54,551 nucleotides of DNA from Methanobacteriota archaeon (GTDB taxonomy: Archaea; Thermoplasmatota; Poseidoniia; Poseidoniales; Poseidoniaceae): the NCBI GenBank assembly GCA_002718195.1, contig PBDU01000016.1:1-54551 (forward strand), in the 5' to 3' direction. Below the pieces are notes generated by a model, which saw only the letters and a program-made list of their open reading frames with translations, was not told the DNA's origin and did not search any database. Positions within the stretch are counted from its first letter, which is position 1; each line of letters begins with the position of its first letter. Of the stretch, positions 1-10,204 are shown in pieces. The position numbers and the translations under genes are program-made.

Positions 1-107
1 AACAGCTCAAACAACTTGAGGAAGTCTGCAACCCCATTGTGGCCAAAGCATATCAGAATGGAGAGGCAGACGACTCGGAGACTGTCGATGAGCACGACGA
101 ACTCTGA
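1..107 (+). CDS. BIP: ER luminal HSP70 (BiP), C-terminal end only
   Basis: Only the last 34 codons are inside the window, read in the third frame up to TGA at 105-107. The peptide includes LEEVCNPIVAKAYQ, which matches the helical-lid end of eukaryotic HSP70s. It finishes with an acidic stretch and HDEL, the ER retention signal, which identifies the ER chaperone BiP rather than a cytosolic HSP70. BiP folds and retains newly imported secretory proteins. The stop lies tail-to-tail with PEX6, 133 bases away. The 5' part of the gene lies outside the window. Confidence 0.9.
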   Translation, partial: QLKQLEEVCNPIVAKAYQNGEADDSETVDEHDEL

Positions 108-240
108 TAAAGCAAAGAGTACAGGCGCATGATATCACAACGATGCCATAACGTTAAAATTTCAATGAAAAATATCACCATATCACGGTTTCGTGCAACT
201 GGTCTACGTCATACATTAGCATACATGTCCTCCTGATGCG

Positions 241-2942
241 CTAATGGGAGAAGTCTGCTCCTATAATAATAACCTCGGACTGACCATCCCGTATTGTTCT
301 TTTTGCTGCCTTGGACCATGCGCGTACGCACAAGCCATAGATGTCTGCTCCAGTGAGCTCTTTTTGAAACTCTTTCAACTATGGTGTCGATGTCACACAC
401 TGTTTTCTGACGCCCTATTTCCAAGACGTACCTCCAAAATGTTGATTTCAGATTTGAATTTGAAATTTCTAGTGAGTGCCTGAATGATTCGATCAATACA
501 TTTCAGAAGAAGTAACAGAAAAAGTAGTACTTCGAAAATTTGTAACTTCACAGTCAGTGAGTCTGGACGCGGGATGTGTAAAACTCGGCCAAGCCTGCAG
601 GTATGATGGACAAAATCTTTAGGATGAAAAATGTCAAATTTCGTATCGTGTGATTTCACCTTCCAGACCGAAGAATTACCGGATCAATCATTTCTATACG
701 GTTACTTGCTGCTAAGATGAATACTCGATGCTCCTTTGTATACTTTTATGAGGTATGCATGAGTTATACGATGTTATACCTGTAAAGCGTCCAAAGCTGT
801 GACGATTTGACTTGTGACCCTATTCATCAAAGTGCCTGGTGCTGCATGCAGCTGCGCCATACAGTAAGTAATACTTCCACGTGTGCCTGGAAAAGCAGAT
901 ACCGAGGTGAGAGAATCAAATTCATCAAAAAAGATTATTGATGGAGCTGTTTCTTTTGCCCGATCAAACAGTTCTCTTATCCATTTCTTTGAAATGTTGT
1001 GATGGTTTCTAACGGAAATACTACGGTATTTGACGCACCTCGCTTTCGCCAACGTACATCCCGAGCAGTTCAGGCCCACGCACATTCAAGAAGTGTAGTC
1101 CGAGCTCCACACTCGTCGCTTTAGCGATCAAAGTTTTACCAGTTCCCTTAAGATGGTGAACATAAGAAATTGAAACAGCGTCAAAATCACTTACCGGTGG
1201 CCCGTGAAGTATAATGCCTCTGGTTGATTGGTGAAAGAGTTTTGGGTACTTCAATGGTAAGCGTATGAAATCATTCAACATTTGCTTGACGTGTTTGAGC
1301 CCACCAACATCATTCCACTGAACTTGATCTCTCTGGGGAAATAAAGATGAGAAAAAGTGGTCGTTTCATAGCAGCGACGCACTTGCGGCCGAAACACAAG
1401 TGTTCCAAGTGATACTCTCCGTCTCTTGTGCCCTGAAATGTTCAATTTTTGCCGCATGCTTGTCCACAAACTTCTAGTATTTCTGCCCGATGAAACTTGA
1501 GATGTCGGGCTTGAGATGTCGAACAGTGCCCCATCATTATTTTCAAGCTTCAAACAAATCTAATGATCGTATTATGGTGAAAAGTAGCGAATGAGCAACG
1601 AACACTCATCAAACCTGCTGTGAGAAGTAACTCTTCAAACATGGATGCACTTGTCCTCCTCTTACTGCGGCGAGAACAACAGAATTAACACCTATGATAT
1701 GTCAACTCCAGTCAAATGGAATGACTGTAAAGGTTACCATCATTGTTGTACGTATAAAAGTCTAATATGCTTTTCAAATTCAACATGAACTTTTTCAATT
1801 GAAACTTGTCAGCCAACGCAAGGAGATTCACGTTATCTAGGAGTAAACCGTAACCATTGCGTAAGCGTCGAGATATTTCAACCAAGAAAACAGCCCACTT
1901 GTAAAAATGTTGTCACCGAATTAGCCCGTGTTATAAATAGAATGGACTTACATCTGTACTTGATTTCAACAGTAGAAGGTAGTGACAGGATATAACATGC
2001 AACTGTATGGAAAAATCTGCTTGCAGCCTAGAGCACAAAGAAGCAGTGAAACTCTTGGATGCATTTGTTATAGCGATATGAAACTGACATGGGGATGACT
2101 CCCCCATTCCAGTACTTGACATGGATCTGAATGCAGTGCGTGTTGTGCACACAAAGCATTGAACAGGCCTTGAGCACGGTGAAAGCAAAAGTAGCTTCGC
2201 GACCTCACAACAAATTTTCAATATTGCTCCTTCTGATGTGATTTTGAAAGATTGTGTTGCATCCGCCGATACTGCCAGGCTGATCTTAATATCACCTAAT
2301 GACACCAGTTACGGGCACGTGTCTCTAAAAGAAGTTGAGAAACAAGACACACCACCTGAGTTCAGACAAGCTCGCGCAGGAATTTGATCAACTTGAACTA
2401 CTTTTACGTGAGTATGCTCTAACGATCCACTTCTTGCAAGCCCCGCTTTTATCAGGACTTGATAGCCGGGCTGGTCCAACGTATTACTTTGGCCACGAAG
2501 CTCGTGAAAAAAAACGCTCACCCATACTGACTGTGCAACTGACAAAAACGACCGGACTCTCTCTAGCAACGAGCGACACAGCTCACCTCTGTGTACTTTC
2601 GACAAGGAAACGTCTATGCCTAATAGCTGAAAGTCACATCCCTGAAGACGATCCCTGAAACGGAATAACCAACGCTTCGCGTAACCATTTTACCTCCACA
2701 GAGTAACTACTTGCAGCTTTCTTTCCAGACCGCCGGTTTTCGTTTACACAAAGTTGACTGTATGGTGGAAAGGAGCTCTCAGCCAAGGTATCCAAACATT
2801 TTTTTCCACGCATGTTCACCGTCTGCGCTCGTTCGGATTCTGAAGAGTTGCAAACGAGTATTTTTCCTCTCGTTCTGTGCTGTGCAACGTCTACTCTTCT
2901 CCTATTTTTATGTTTACAAATATAATCAACGTACCAGTACAT
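241..2942 (-). CDS. PEX6: Peroxisomal biogenesis AAA+ ATPase PEX6, many short introns
   Basis: The second AAA+ module is clear when these exons are joined in phase: 1332-1195, 1146-1039, 986-903, 851-780, 733-660, 594-531, 479-432, 378-241. They give VQWNDVGGL, the Walker A loop HGPP/GTGKTL split by an intron, GPELLGMYVGESE, Walker B IIFFDEFDSL, an AASNR sensor and ELTGADIYGLC before the stop. GPELLxMYVG and the LTGADxYxLC tail are typical of PEX6, which with PEX1 extracts the PTS1 receptor from the peroxisome membrane. Introns are 46-65 nt. The less conserved N-terminal half continues through about 1470-2900 in several short exons that I could not join confidently; the ATG at 2942 is only the furthest plausible start. 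GPN1 is divergent. Confidence 0.8.
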
Positions 2943-3211
2943 AGCCTAGGGTAGCACGATGTATAGAACATAACTTGCCTTCGAGTGTCACCTTGTCCAA
3001 GAAGCCGCCGACGCCGACGGGCCTAGAACACTCGTGATTGACACTGTTCTGAATAGACGTGCGTGCGACGAGCTCATTTTTCTCAAGACTTTGGCCAGAA
3101 GTTACCCAAGAAAAGAACTCAAAAAGAGTAAGACATACAGGCTACGAGCGAGGAACGTGTATGAAAATACGCCCGCGTACGATAGAGTAGTCACAGGTTT
3201 CCTTCTTAGAC

Positions 3212-3952
3212 ATGTCAGCCAAGAAGCATGGAAAAGTTTCACTTTTGGTTGGTATGGCTGGATCTGGAAAAACTTCACTACTAGGTCGCTTGGCGACACA
3301 GCTGCAACAGGCCGGCATCCCACCTTACGTTGTTAACCTCGATCCTGCAGCACAATGCATACCATACCCTGTGAACATTGATATAAGAGACACTATTGAC
3401 TATAAAGCACTGATGAAGGATTATGGATTAGGTCCTAATGGTGCGATACTCACAGCGGCTAACTTATTTGCCACGCAGTTTGACAAGGTGATAAACATCT
3501 GTCGGAAACACATCGAATTACGTAAACATGTGTTTTTTGATACGCCCGGGCAAATTGAGATATTCACTTGGTCGGCAAGTGGTATGATGGTGACTGATAT
3601 GCTTGCAAGCTACTTCAACACAACTATTTTGTATATTTTGGATACTGTACAGTGCCAGAACCCACAGATATTGATGAGTAATATGCTTCAAGCCGTTAGT
3701 GTGTTGTACAGAAGCCGTCTTCGCGTGGTATTGGTATTCAATAAAACCGATATAACTTCACACCGTCCTCTGCTCGCACTTCTTTCTGATGTGACCGTAT
3801 TTCAGAAGAAACTTGAGAATATTAGTAACTTCTCAACTGCACTTACTCAATCGCTGAATTCGGTTTTACAAGAGTTCTATGAGAATCTAGATATTGTCGG
3901 TGTATCTGCAACGCGTGGCAGTGGTGTGGACGAATTGCTCGATGTACTGTGA
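3212..3952 (+). CDS. GPN1: GPN-loop GTPase 1 (RNA polymerase II assembly/import factor)
   Basis: An intronless 246-residue protein. The P-loop GMAGSGKT lies at residues 14-21, the diagnostic Gly-Pro-Asn insertion (YGLGPNG) at 74-76, then DTPGQIEIFTWSASG (G3) and NKTD (G4). GPN1 helps assemble RNA polymerase II and carry it into the nucleus. The protein stops right after the GTPase fold (GVDELLDVL), whereas fungal and animal GPN1 carry a C-terminal extension of roughly 100 residues, so this is a core-only form. ATG at 3212 is the first in frame and gives a normal N terminus. The gene is tail-to-tail with the hydrolase gene, 49 bases away. Confidence 0.9.
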   Translation: MSAKKHGKVSLLVGMAGSGKTSLLGRLATQLQQAGIPPYVVNLDPAAQCIPYPVNIDIRDTIDYKALMKDYGLGPNGAILTAANLFATQFDKVINICRKHIELRKHVFFDTPGQIEIFTWSASGMMVTDMLASYFNTTILYILDTVQCQNPQILMSNMLQAVSVLYRSRLRVVLVFNKTDITSHRPLLALLSDVTVFQKKLENISNFSTALTQSLNSVLQEFYENLDIVGVSATRGSGVDELLDVL

Positions 3953-4001
3953 CCCAGTTCGCTGTCACACATGATCGATCCACTTTGAATGACGCAACTT
4001 T

Positions 4002-4970
4002 CTATTGTTGAATTTTTGAGTAGAAAGCCCTTAACTCTTCGAAGTAACAAGGTTGGATCATAAGGTCGTTATGGTCTCCGTGCTCGAATTCGACGAATTT
4101 TTTATCACGGCATGCAACGGCAGCAAAAAGTTTCAGTCCTTTCTCTAGTGGCACGATCCTATCGACCTTCCCGTGCAAACTAAGGAAATGTGTATGCTCT
4201 GGCAACACTCGAGCACTGTCCAATGTTTTGTCCCATTTATCCCTCATCAATATTTTGATGGGCAAAAAGGGTAACATATCTCGTGCTAATTCAGAGCATG
4301 AACTCAATCCGCCTTCGACAACGATACCGTCTACTCGTATGTGAGCGCTAATAGTTGCAAGTGCATTTAAGCCTGCAGCGCTCCCGATGCTTTCGAGGTG
4401 GAGAACCAGCTTCTGCCCAGTGCGACGGATTTCTGCATGTGCCCAATTGATGGCCGCAGAAGCATCTTTGATCAAGCCAGCTTCGGATATGGAACCGGGA
4501 TTACCCCCGAAGCCGCGATAATCAAATAGAGCAACTGAGCACTTCAACTTTTTCCGAACCTCTTTTGCCCAGTGCAAACGGTGGAAACGACTACCTGCAT
4601 TCCCATGTAAGTGCAATACGATAAGGGAAGATCGATCTTCCTCCCACAGCCATCCTTTCAGCCAGTACCCGTCGATTGTACGAACCTTAAAATCTCTGAG
4701 TCCAGGGCAGAGTGAAGAGATAGCAGATGCACAGGGTGGTTCTCCACCAAAAGGAAAATATTGTAGTTTCCGTTGGAAAATATACAACACACCGAGAACA
4801 GTGACGTATGAATAAGACACTAATTGCAGCGCTCTATTGGTCGCGTTCAATAACGTTGGTAGCATCTGTCTCAGTCCACGCGCCTGCTTTCTTCCCCACT
4901 TTGTGGTGCGCGACTTCTTCAGAACTAGGCGGGAGACGTCTAATTTTTCGCGAAATCCTGTAAAGTGCAT
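4002..4970 (-). CDS. Alpha/beta hydrolase, ABHD13/Bem46-like, membrane anchored
   Basis: An intronless protein of 322 residues. A basic N terminus is followed by one hydrophobic segment around residues 50-66, then an alpha/beta-hydrolase fold. HLHGNAGSR is the oxyanion-hole loop, FDYRGFGGNPG is typical of the Bem46/ABHD13 family, and HGKVDRIVP and EHGDHNDL supply the catalytic Asp and His. The nucleophile elbow reads LESIGS, so the usual first Gly of GxSxG is Leu. Substrate is unknown; relatives are depalmitoylase- or lipase-like. The gene shares a short 174-base divergent promoter with the deoxynucleoside kinase gene. Confidence 0.8.
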   Translation of the reverse strand: MHFTGFREKLDVSRLVLKKSRTTKWGRKQARGLRQMLPTLLNATNRALQLVSYSYVTVLGVLYIFQRKLQYFPFGGEPPCASAISSLCPGLRDFKVRTIDGYWLKGWLWEEDRSSLIVLHLHGNAGSRFHRLHWAKEVRKKLKCSVALFDYRGFGGNPGSISEAGLIKDASAAINWAHAEIRRTGQKLVLHLESIGSAAGLNALATISAHIRVDGIVVEGGLSSCSELARDMLPFLPIKILMRDKWDKTLDSARVLPEHTHFLSLHGKVDRIVPLEKGLKLFAAVACRDKKFVEFEHGDHNDLMIQPCYFEELRAFYSKIQQ

Positions 4971-5144
4971 ACAAGATTTAAACTACAGTCAACAATAAAT
5001 TTGCACAAATTTATAGAACGGAAGGCCCGTTTCTTCGGCCGCAACACCGAAGACGTCCGAAGCCCGTTTCTTCGGCCACGACGTCTGCGAGTACAATCTC
5101 GATACTCCTGCATCGGATATATATTGTAGCTTTAAACACACGAG
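4971..5144. promoter_or_regulatory. Short head-to-head gap with a repeated CG-rich motif
   Basis: This 174-base gap must serve two divergent genes. The string GCCCGTTTCTTCGGCC occurs twice, near 5025-5040 and 5062-5077, and CCGAAGACGTCCG, partly self-complementary, sits between the copies. Repetition inside so small a bidirectional promoter suggests a protein-binding site; no factor can be named. Confidence 0.4.
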
Positions 5145-6301
5145 ATGCAACTACAGCGACGCACAAACATCGGTCCAACGGCCAGACTACTCCAGGATCT
5201 TCGTGTATCCAGATACTTCACTTTCTTGCGACGCTATTCCACTCTAAGTATTTCTTCGCGTCGTTTCACAACACGTGTTGTGTCTGCACAGGTCAATATT
5301 TAGCGCTTCACACAATATGCTCGATTTACTGTTGCTTAGCAAGTGAGCATTTGTGTTGAAGGCAACATCGGTTCTGGGAAGAGCACTTTTCTGAAAGACG
5401 TAGTGGGAAATGGAGCCCAGTTCAAGGTGTCTCTCTGACGTCTTGTTGATGTATCTGTATCAATTGACATGTACATGTAGGAGCTAGCGTATACTATCCC
5501 GGAGCCGGTGCAAAGCTGGCAGCATATACAACGGCAGCGACCGGGCAGCCCACACAACTTGCTGAAGGAGTTTTATGCAAACCCTCAGAAATATGCGTAC
5601 GTATTCCAGAACTACATATTTATGACTCGCTTTCTGCAACAGCAGGGGAGTTTAAATTCTACAAATAAACTTAGGATCATGGAACGAAGTGTATTTTCTG
5701 ACCGGAACGTGTTCGTGGAGTCTGTGCAAGAAAATGGTTGGTTGTCGGAGTTGGAGTTTGACCTCTTCAACTCTTGGTTCTGCCCTATGGTTGATGTGAG
5801 CGTTTTCCTTACTTATCTTATTGCTTCTAAAATACATTGAAGGCATTACCGACCTTAGTACCCGATGGTTTCATATATTTACAGGTGGAGCATGCGGTAT
5901 GCTTGCAGAGGCTAAGACATCGCGCTCGTGGTGAAGAACTCAACATTACGTCGGAATATCTCGAGTCACTCCACGAAAAACACGAAAATTGGCTCTCCCA
6001 GGTAAATTACTTTTGAAACGCTGAGTGAAAAAGAGACGTGATTACAAATCAATAGGAAACTCGAGACGTGCTAATTGGAGATGAGATTTTGCAGATAGGT
6101 TTTGCGAAAGACACCATGTGCGGTAGATTTGCCAAGGTGTGTTCTCGAAGACAAGAGAAAAGCGGATATAATTACTGATGTTGATTATAGAAGCCAGTGC
6201 TAGTGCTAGATTTCGGCGAAAACATTGATTTTTCCGTGGGGGCTGAGAGTGTTGAACAAATGAGGAAAAAAGTTTTGGCATTTTATAACTTTCTCTGCTG
6301 A
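5145..6301 (+). CDS. Deoxyribonucleoside kinase with organelle presequence
   Basis: Six exons join in phase: 5145-5291, 5340-5426, 5481-5795, 5843-6001, 6056-6136, 6191-6301, giving 299 residues. The first exon encodes about 49 residues rich in Arg, Ser and Thr with almost no acids, like an organelle targeting peptide. Exon 2 starts with [12 protein letters not shown] (P-loop). [14 protein letters not shown] and LVPDGFIYL follow, as in the dCK/dGK/TK2 family, and LHEKHENWL lies in the lid region. The enzyme phosphorylates salvaged deoxynucleosides; the base specificity cannot be read. The stop is 17 bases from the end of the convergent aconitase gene. Confidence 0.88.
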
Positions 6302-6318
6302 GAAGTCTACAACCACTG

Positions 6319-9090
6319 CTATACAGTATCATTTTCATCAATGTATTGGCTCATTTGGTCAAAGTTCAAGTAGCGGTAGATGTCATCATTGGTACAAATA
6401 GTGTCCATGAAATTGAGGTACTCTTGATTTGATGGTATTCGTCCAAGGATGGAACACACTGCAGCAAGTTCAGCCGAAGCCAAATAAACATTCGCACCTT
6501 TACCAAGACGATTTGGGAAGTTCCTCGTGCTTGTGGATATGACAGTGCTCTTTTCAGCAACTCTCGCCTGATTGCCCATGCATAGAGAGCATCCAGGTAT
6601 TTCTGTCCTAGCACCAACAGCAGCGAAAGTGCTGTAGTGCCCTTCAGCTTTCAATTGAAGTTCATCCATCTTCGTTGGCGGTGCAACCCAAAGTCGAGTG
6701 GGGATTTCACCTCCGTGGCGATGTAACAGCTTTGCAGCGGCTCGGAAATGTCCAATATTTGTCATACATGAGCCAATGAAAACCTCGTCGATTTTATCAC
6801 CGACGACAGAAGAGAGCGTACGTGCATCGTCTGGGTCGTTTGGTGCACATAGTATTGGCTCAGTAATTGCGTTCAGATCGATCTCAATTGTTTCTGCATA
6901 TTCTGCATCGGGGTCGGACACCATGAGCTCAGGTGACGCAATCCACTCCTCCATAGCGCGTATTCGCCGTTCCAGCGTACGGACTTCTCCATAGCCACTT
7001 CGTATCATCCACTTGAGCAGTGTGATATTACTTGTAAGATACTCTTTCACACTCGATTCGTGCAGCTTGATAGTACATCCAGCCGCACTTCGCTCAGCGC
7101 TTGCATCACTTAGTTCGAATGCCTGTTCACATTTGAGATGGTCAAGCCCTTCTATTTCTAGGATACGACCACTGAATACATTGATCTTCCCTTGCTTCTC
7201 CACTGTGAGCAAACCACGCTTGATAGCTTCTAGGGGGATAGCGTGAACAAGATCGCGTAGGGTTATACCACGTTGAAGGGAACCTTTGAAACGAACAAGG
7301 ACTGATTCAGGCATGTCAAGTGGGATGACTCCAGTGGCAGCTCCGAATGCTACTAAGCCTGAACCTGCTGGGAAGGATATTCCGATTGGAAAACGAGTGT
7401 GCGAGTCACCACCAGTACCAACTGTATCAGGTAGCAGCATACGATTGAGCCAACTGTGTATGACCCCATCCCCGGGCTGAAGTGATACTCCGCCTCGGTT
7501 TCGTATAAAAGTGGGCAGAGAATGATGAGTATCAATATCAACCGGTTTGGGGTATGCCGCTGTGTGACAGAAAGACTGCATGACAAGATCGGCGGTGAAG
7601 CCGAGACATGCAAGATCTTTCAACTCGTCACGAGTCATAGGCCCAGTGGTATCTTGGCTACCAACAGTTGTTACTCGAGGCTCGCAGTACGTCCCCGGGC
7701 GAATCCCTACGACTCCACAGGCCTTTCCTACCATCTTTTGTGCAAGAGAGTAACCCTTCAATTGCTCTTGAGAAGCATCGGGTAACCGAAAAACAGTAGA
7801 CGGTCCAAGATTTAATGCGTTTCTGGCTTTCTCAGTTAAACCTCGACCTATAATGAGAGGAATACGGCCACCTGCTTGCATTTCGTCAAATAACACAGGA
7901 TTTTTTAACCTGAAATTTGCCAACACATCAGTTGTACCGTGTTTTTTCACAACACCCTCATATGGGAATATGTCTAGTATGTCACCCATATTTATGGCAG
8001 ATACATCCATTTCGATAGGAAATGAACCGCTATCTTCCATCGTGTTGAAAAATATTGGCGCAATTTTGCCACCAATACAAACTCCTCCTGTGCGCTTGTT
8101 AGGAATATACGGGATATCAACACCCATATGCCACAGAACAGAGTTTGTGGCTGACTTACGCGAAGAGCCAGTTCCAACAACATCGCCAACGTACGCTAAA
8201 GGGTAACCTAGTTGCTTGAGTTCTTTGGTTTGAGCCAGCGTATCGTGAATACCTTCACGCGGGGTCTTGAGCATGGCTAACGCGTGAAGAGGAATATCAG
8301 GTCGGCTCCAGGCATCTTGTGCTGGTGAAAGATCATCCGTGTTTGTTTCCCCCGGTACTTTAAACGCTGTAACTGAAATGCGCGCAGGAACCTTTTCCCT
8401 GCTCGTGAACCATTTGGCATCAGCCCAGTCCTGCAGAACTTGTGATGCAAACTTGTTGCCTTTGTTAGCTTTGTCTTCAACATCATGAAACGCGTCAAAT
8501 ATGAGTATTGTTTCTGACAAAGCTTTGGCTGCCAAGCCCCCTAAATTCGGATCATCTAGAGCTTCGATGAGAGGCGAGATATTGTAACCTCCTTGCATTG
8601 TACCAAGAATACGAACAGCATCTGCCTTAGATATCAAAGGGCTGGTGGCTTTGCCTTTAATCACAGAAGCAAGCCAACTTGCTTTCACATATGCTGCTTC
8701 ATCCACCCCAGGTGGTACACGAGTTTTGAACATTTCCAGGATACGTTCTTCTCGACCCTTTGTCGGTGCTTCCATCAAATGAATCAGTGCGCTTACTTGT
8801 TTTGCATTCAGTGCTTTTGGTGGAATACCCAACTTTTCTCTCTCCCTTTTACCCTGCTCATATTCGTGGAGAAAATCCACAGACACTGAATGCTGCCCAC
8901 GCGCTTTGAGCGGATTAATTGCGCTGCCCACATTCCGTTGACAAGTTAAACTTGCGATAGGGTCAGTTAGCGGAATTCTTCGACTAGAGCCTGTGAATCC
9001 ACCTTGACAAAGTGCGAAAATTTGCCGAACATTTGTTGTAGTTCGCCGCGTGTGTGCCACACACCTCGACATCTCGCGAAATCCGCGCAT
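6319..9090 (-). CDS. acnB: Aconitase of the bacterial AcnB type, probably mitochondrial
   Basis: A single uninterrupted frame of 923 residues from ATG at 9090 (or 870-odd residues plus a shorter leader from 9072; the frame is open further upstream but has no ATG). About 70 residues rich in Arg and Thr precede the first AcnB helical domain, consistent with mitochondrial import. VPPGVDEAAYVKAS, TNTDDLSPAQDAWSRP, GDVVGTGSSRKSATN and SQDTTGPMTRDEL match bacterial aconitase B, not the AcnA/IRP family of animals and plants. The 4Fe-4S ligands are in GSCMTNIGH and PGCSLCMGN near the C terminus. It interconverts citrate and isocitrate in the TCA cycle. The lack of introns contrasts with many neighbours. 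Confidence 0.95.
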   Translation of the reverse strand: MRGFREMSRCVAHTRRTTTNVRQIFALCQGGFTGSSRRIPLTDPIASLTCQRNVGSAINPLKARGQHSVSVDFLHEYEQGKREREKLGIPPKALNAKQVSALIHLMEAPTKGREERILEMFKTRVPPGVDEAAYVKASWLASVIKGKATSPLISKADAVRILGTMQGGYNISPLIEALDDPNLGGLAAKALSETILIFDAFHDVEDKANKGNKFASQVLQDWADAKWFTSREKVPARISVTAFKVPGETNTDDLSPAQDAWSRPDIPLHALAMLKTPREGIHDTLAQTKELKQLGYPLAYVGDVVGTGSSRKSATNSVLWHMGVDIPYIPNKRTGGVCIGGKIAPIFFNTMEDSGSFPIEMDVSAINMGDILDIFPYEGVVKKHGTTDVLANFRLKNPVLFDEMQAGGRIPLIIGRGLTEKARNALNLGPSTVFRLPDASQEQLKGYSLAQKMVGKACGVVGIRPGTYCEPRVTTVGSQDTTGPMTRDELKDLACLGFTADLVMQSFCHTAAYPKPVDIDTHHSLPTFIRNRGGVSLQPGDGVIHSWLNRMLLPDTVGTGGDSHTRFPIGISFPAGSGLVAFGAATGVIPLDMPESVLVRFKGSLQRGITLRDLVHAIPLEAIKRGLLTVEKQGKINVFSGRILEIEGLDHLKCEQAFELSDASAERSAAGCTIKLHESSVKEYLTSNITLLKWMIRSGYGEVRTLERRIRAMEEWIASPELMVSDPDAEYAETIEIDLNAITEPILCAPNDPDDARTLSSVVGDKIDEVFIGSCMTNIGHFRAAAKLLHRHGGEIPTRLWVAPPTKMDELQLKAEGHYSTFAAVGARTEIPGCSLCMGNQARVAEKSTVISTSTRNFPNRLGKGANVYLASAELAAVCSILGRIPSNQEYLNFMDTICTNDDIYRYLNFDQMSQYIDENDTV

Positions 9091-9500
9091 CCACAAGGCA
9101 GAGACACCTGGCTGACAATATACGTCACAAGTCCTTGTGCGAAATCTTCGTTGTTTCCTACAAAAAGTTGTTCTCTTCTTCCCTTGCCCGCTCCGATTTC
9201 GATTTTCCCCTGCCACGGCTCGCCATTCCAATTCAAGTCCCACTCAAGTGAATAATGAAATATGAGTTGTGAACGGAACCTAGGCTGTCCTATCGTATAT
9301 AGGAGTACAAGTATGTACTAGATATGCATAAGATGATAGATATGCATAAGATCCCTAGAGGGGCTCTATGCCTCTACGTTGAGTCATAACTCATCACATA
9401 TATAGTACTCGGGAATATTGGGAATATTGTGATATTGTGTATTCATATTTAGAGGCTATATATCCTAACATAAAATAAATTGCAGTAGTGTGCGGACTCC
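9091..9500. promoter_or_regulatory. Divergent promoter gap with direct repeat and family C repeat
   Basis: Gap between aconitase (leftward) and zeta-COP (rightward). The 16-base string TAGATATGCATAAGAT occurs twice in direct orientation at about 9319-9334 and 9337-9352. It is followed by the repeat described separately at 9369-9458. No coding sequence was seen. Confidence 0.5.
9369..9458 (+). repeat. Dispersed repeat family C, copy 1
   Basis: About 90 bases running from TGCCTCTACGTTGAG through TCATAACTCATCACAT and TACTCGGGAATATT to ATTCATATTTAGAGG. A related sequence lies inverted at about 33313-33386. Here it ends some 40 bases before the zeta-COP ATG, reading toward it. Confidence 0.7.
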
Positions 9501-10141
9501 ATGGCGTCCCGTGCTCACAGCGATACACGTCAGTTTTCCAACTCAGCGTTGAGATCCGTGATGAGTATACCGAGCGTAGTTAGTGTCGTCCTTCTTGACG
9601 ACGACGGCAAGCGAGTAGCAGTGAAATACTATGGAAACATAGCGTACGTTACGATGTTCACATTTCGTAGTTACTGGACTTACTTTGCTTCAGGGATATG
9701 CAAGAGATGCAGTTCGCTTTTGAGAAGAAACTGTTCGCTGGTTCTTCTCATCTGAGTGGAAAAGGGGAAGTGGAGCTTCTCATATTGGACGACCACGTGG
9801 CAGTGCATAAAGTTTGTCAAGATCTCAGACTGTACATAACAGCAACACATGATGAAAATGAGCTCATCCTTGTATCTGTGCTTGAAACACTCCACGAAGC
9901 ACTCTGCACCCTCCTTCGAGGTGTAGTTGACAAGCACTCTGCACTAGAAAATCTTGATCTTGTGCTTTTAGTAATTGACGAACTCATCGATGGTGGTTTG
10001 ATATTAGAAACTGATCCTGTCACCATTGTAAATCGTGTCACGATGATGGACGAATATTCCGAGCATAATTCAGCAGAGCAAACGATTTCTCACGCTCTAG
10101 CAACCGCACGAGAACAAATATCACGTAACTTACTTCGTTGA
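9501..10141 (+). CDS. COPZ: Coatomer subunit zeta (COPI)
   Basis: Two exons, 9501-9643 and 9694-10141, join in phase to 196 residues. SVVLLDDDGKRVAVKYY begins the longin-like fold, followed by FEKKLF, VLETLHEAL and LLVIDELIDGG; EQTISHALATAREQI closes the protein, as in zeta-COP. The subunit pairs with gamma-COP in the COPI vesicle coat that works between Golgi and ER. The single intron is 50 nt with GTACGT at its 5' end. The stop lies 63 bases from the end of the convergent PsbP-domain gene. Confidence 0.93.
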
Positions 10142-10204
10142 TAGCAAAAATATGAGGTGAGCATAAGAGATTTCATACAAAAATGCTAGGATATCTGTAC
10201 TACT

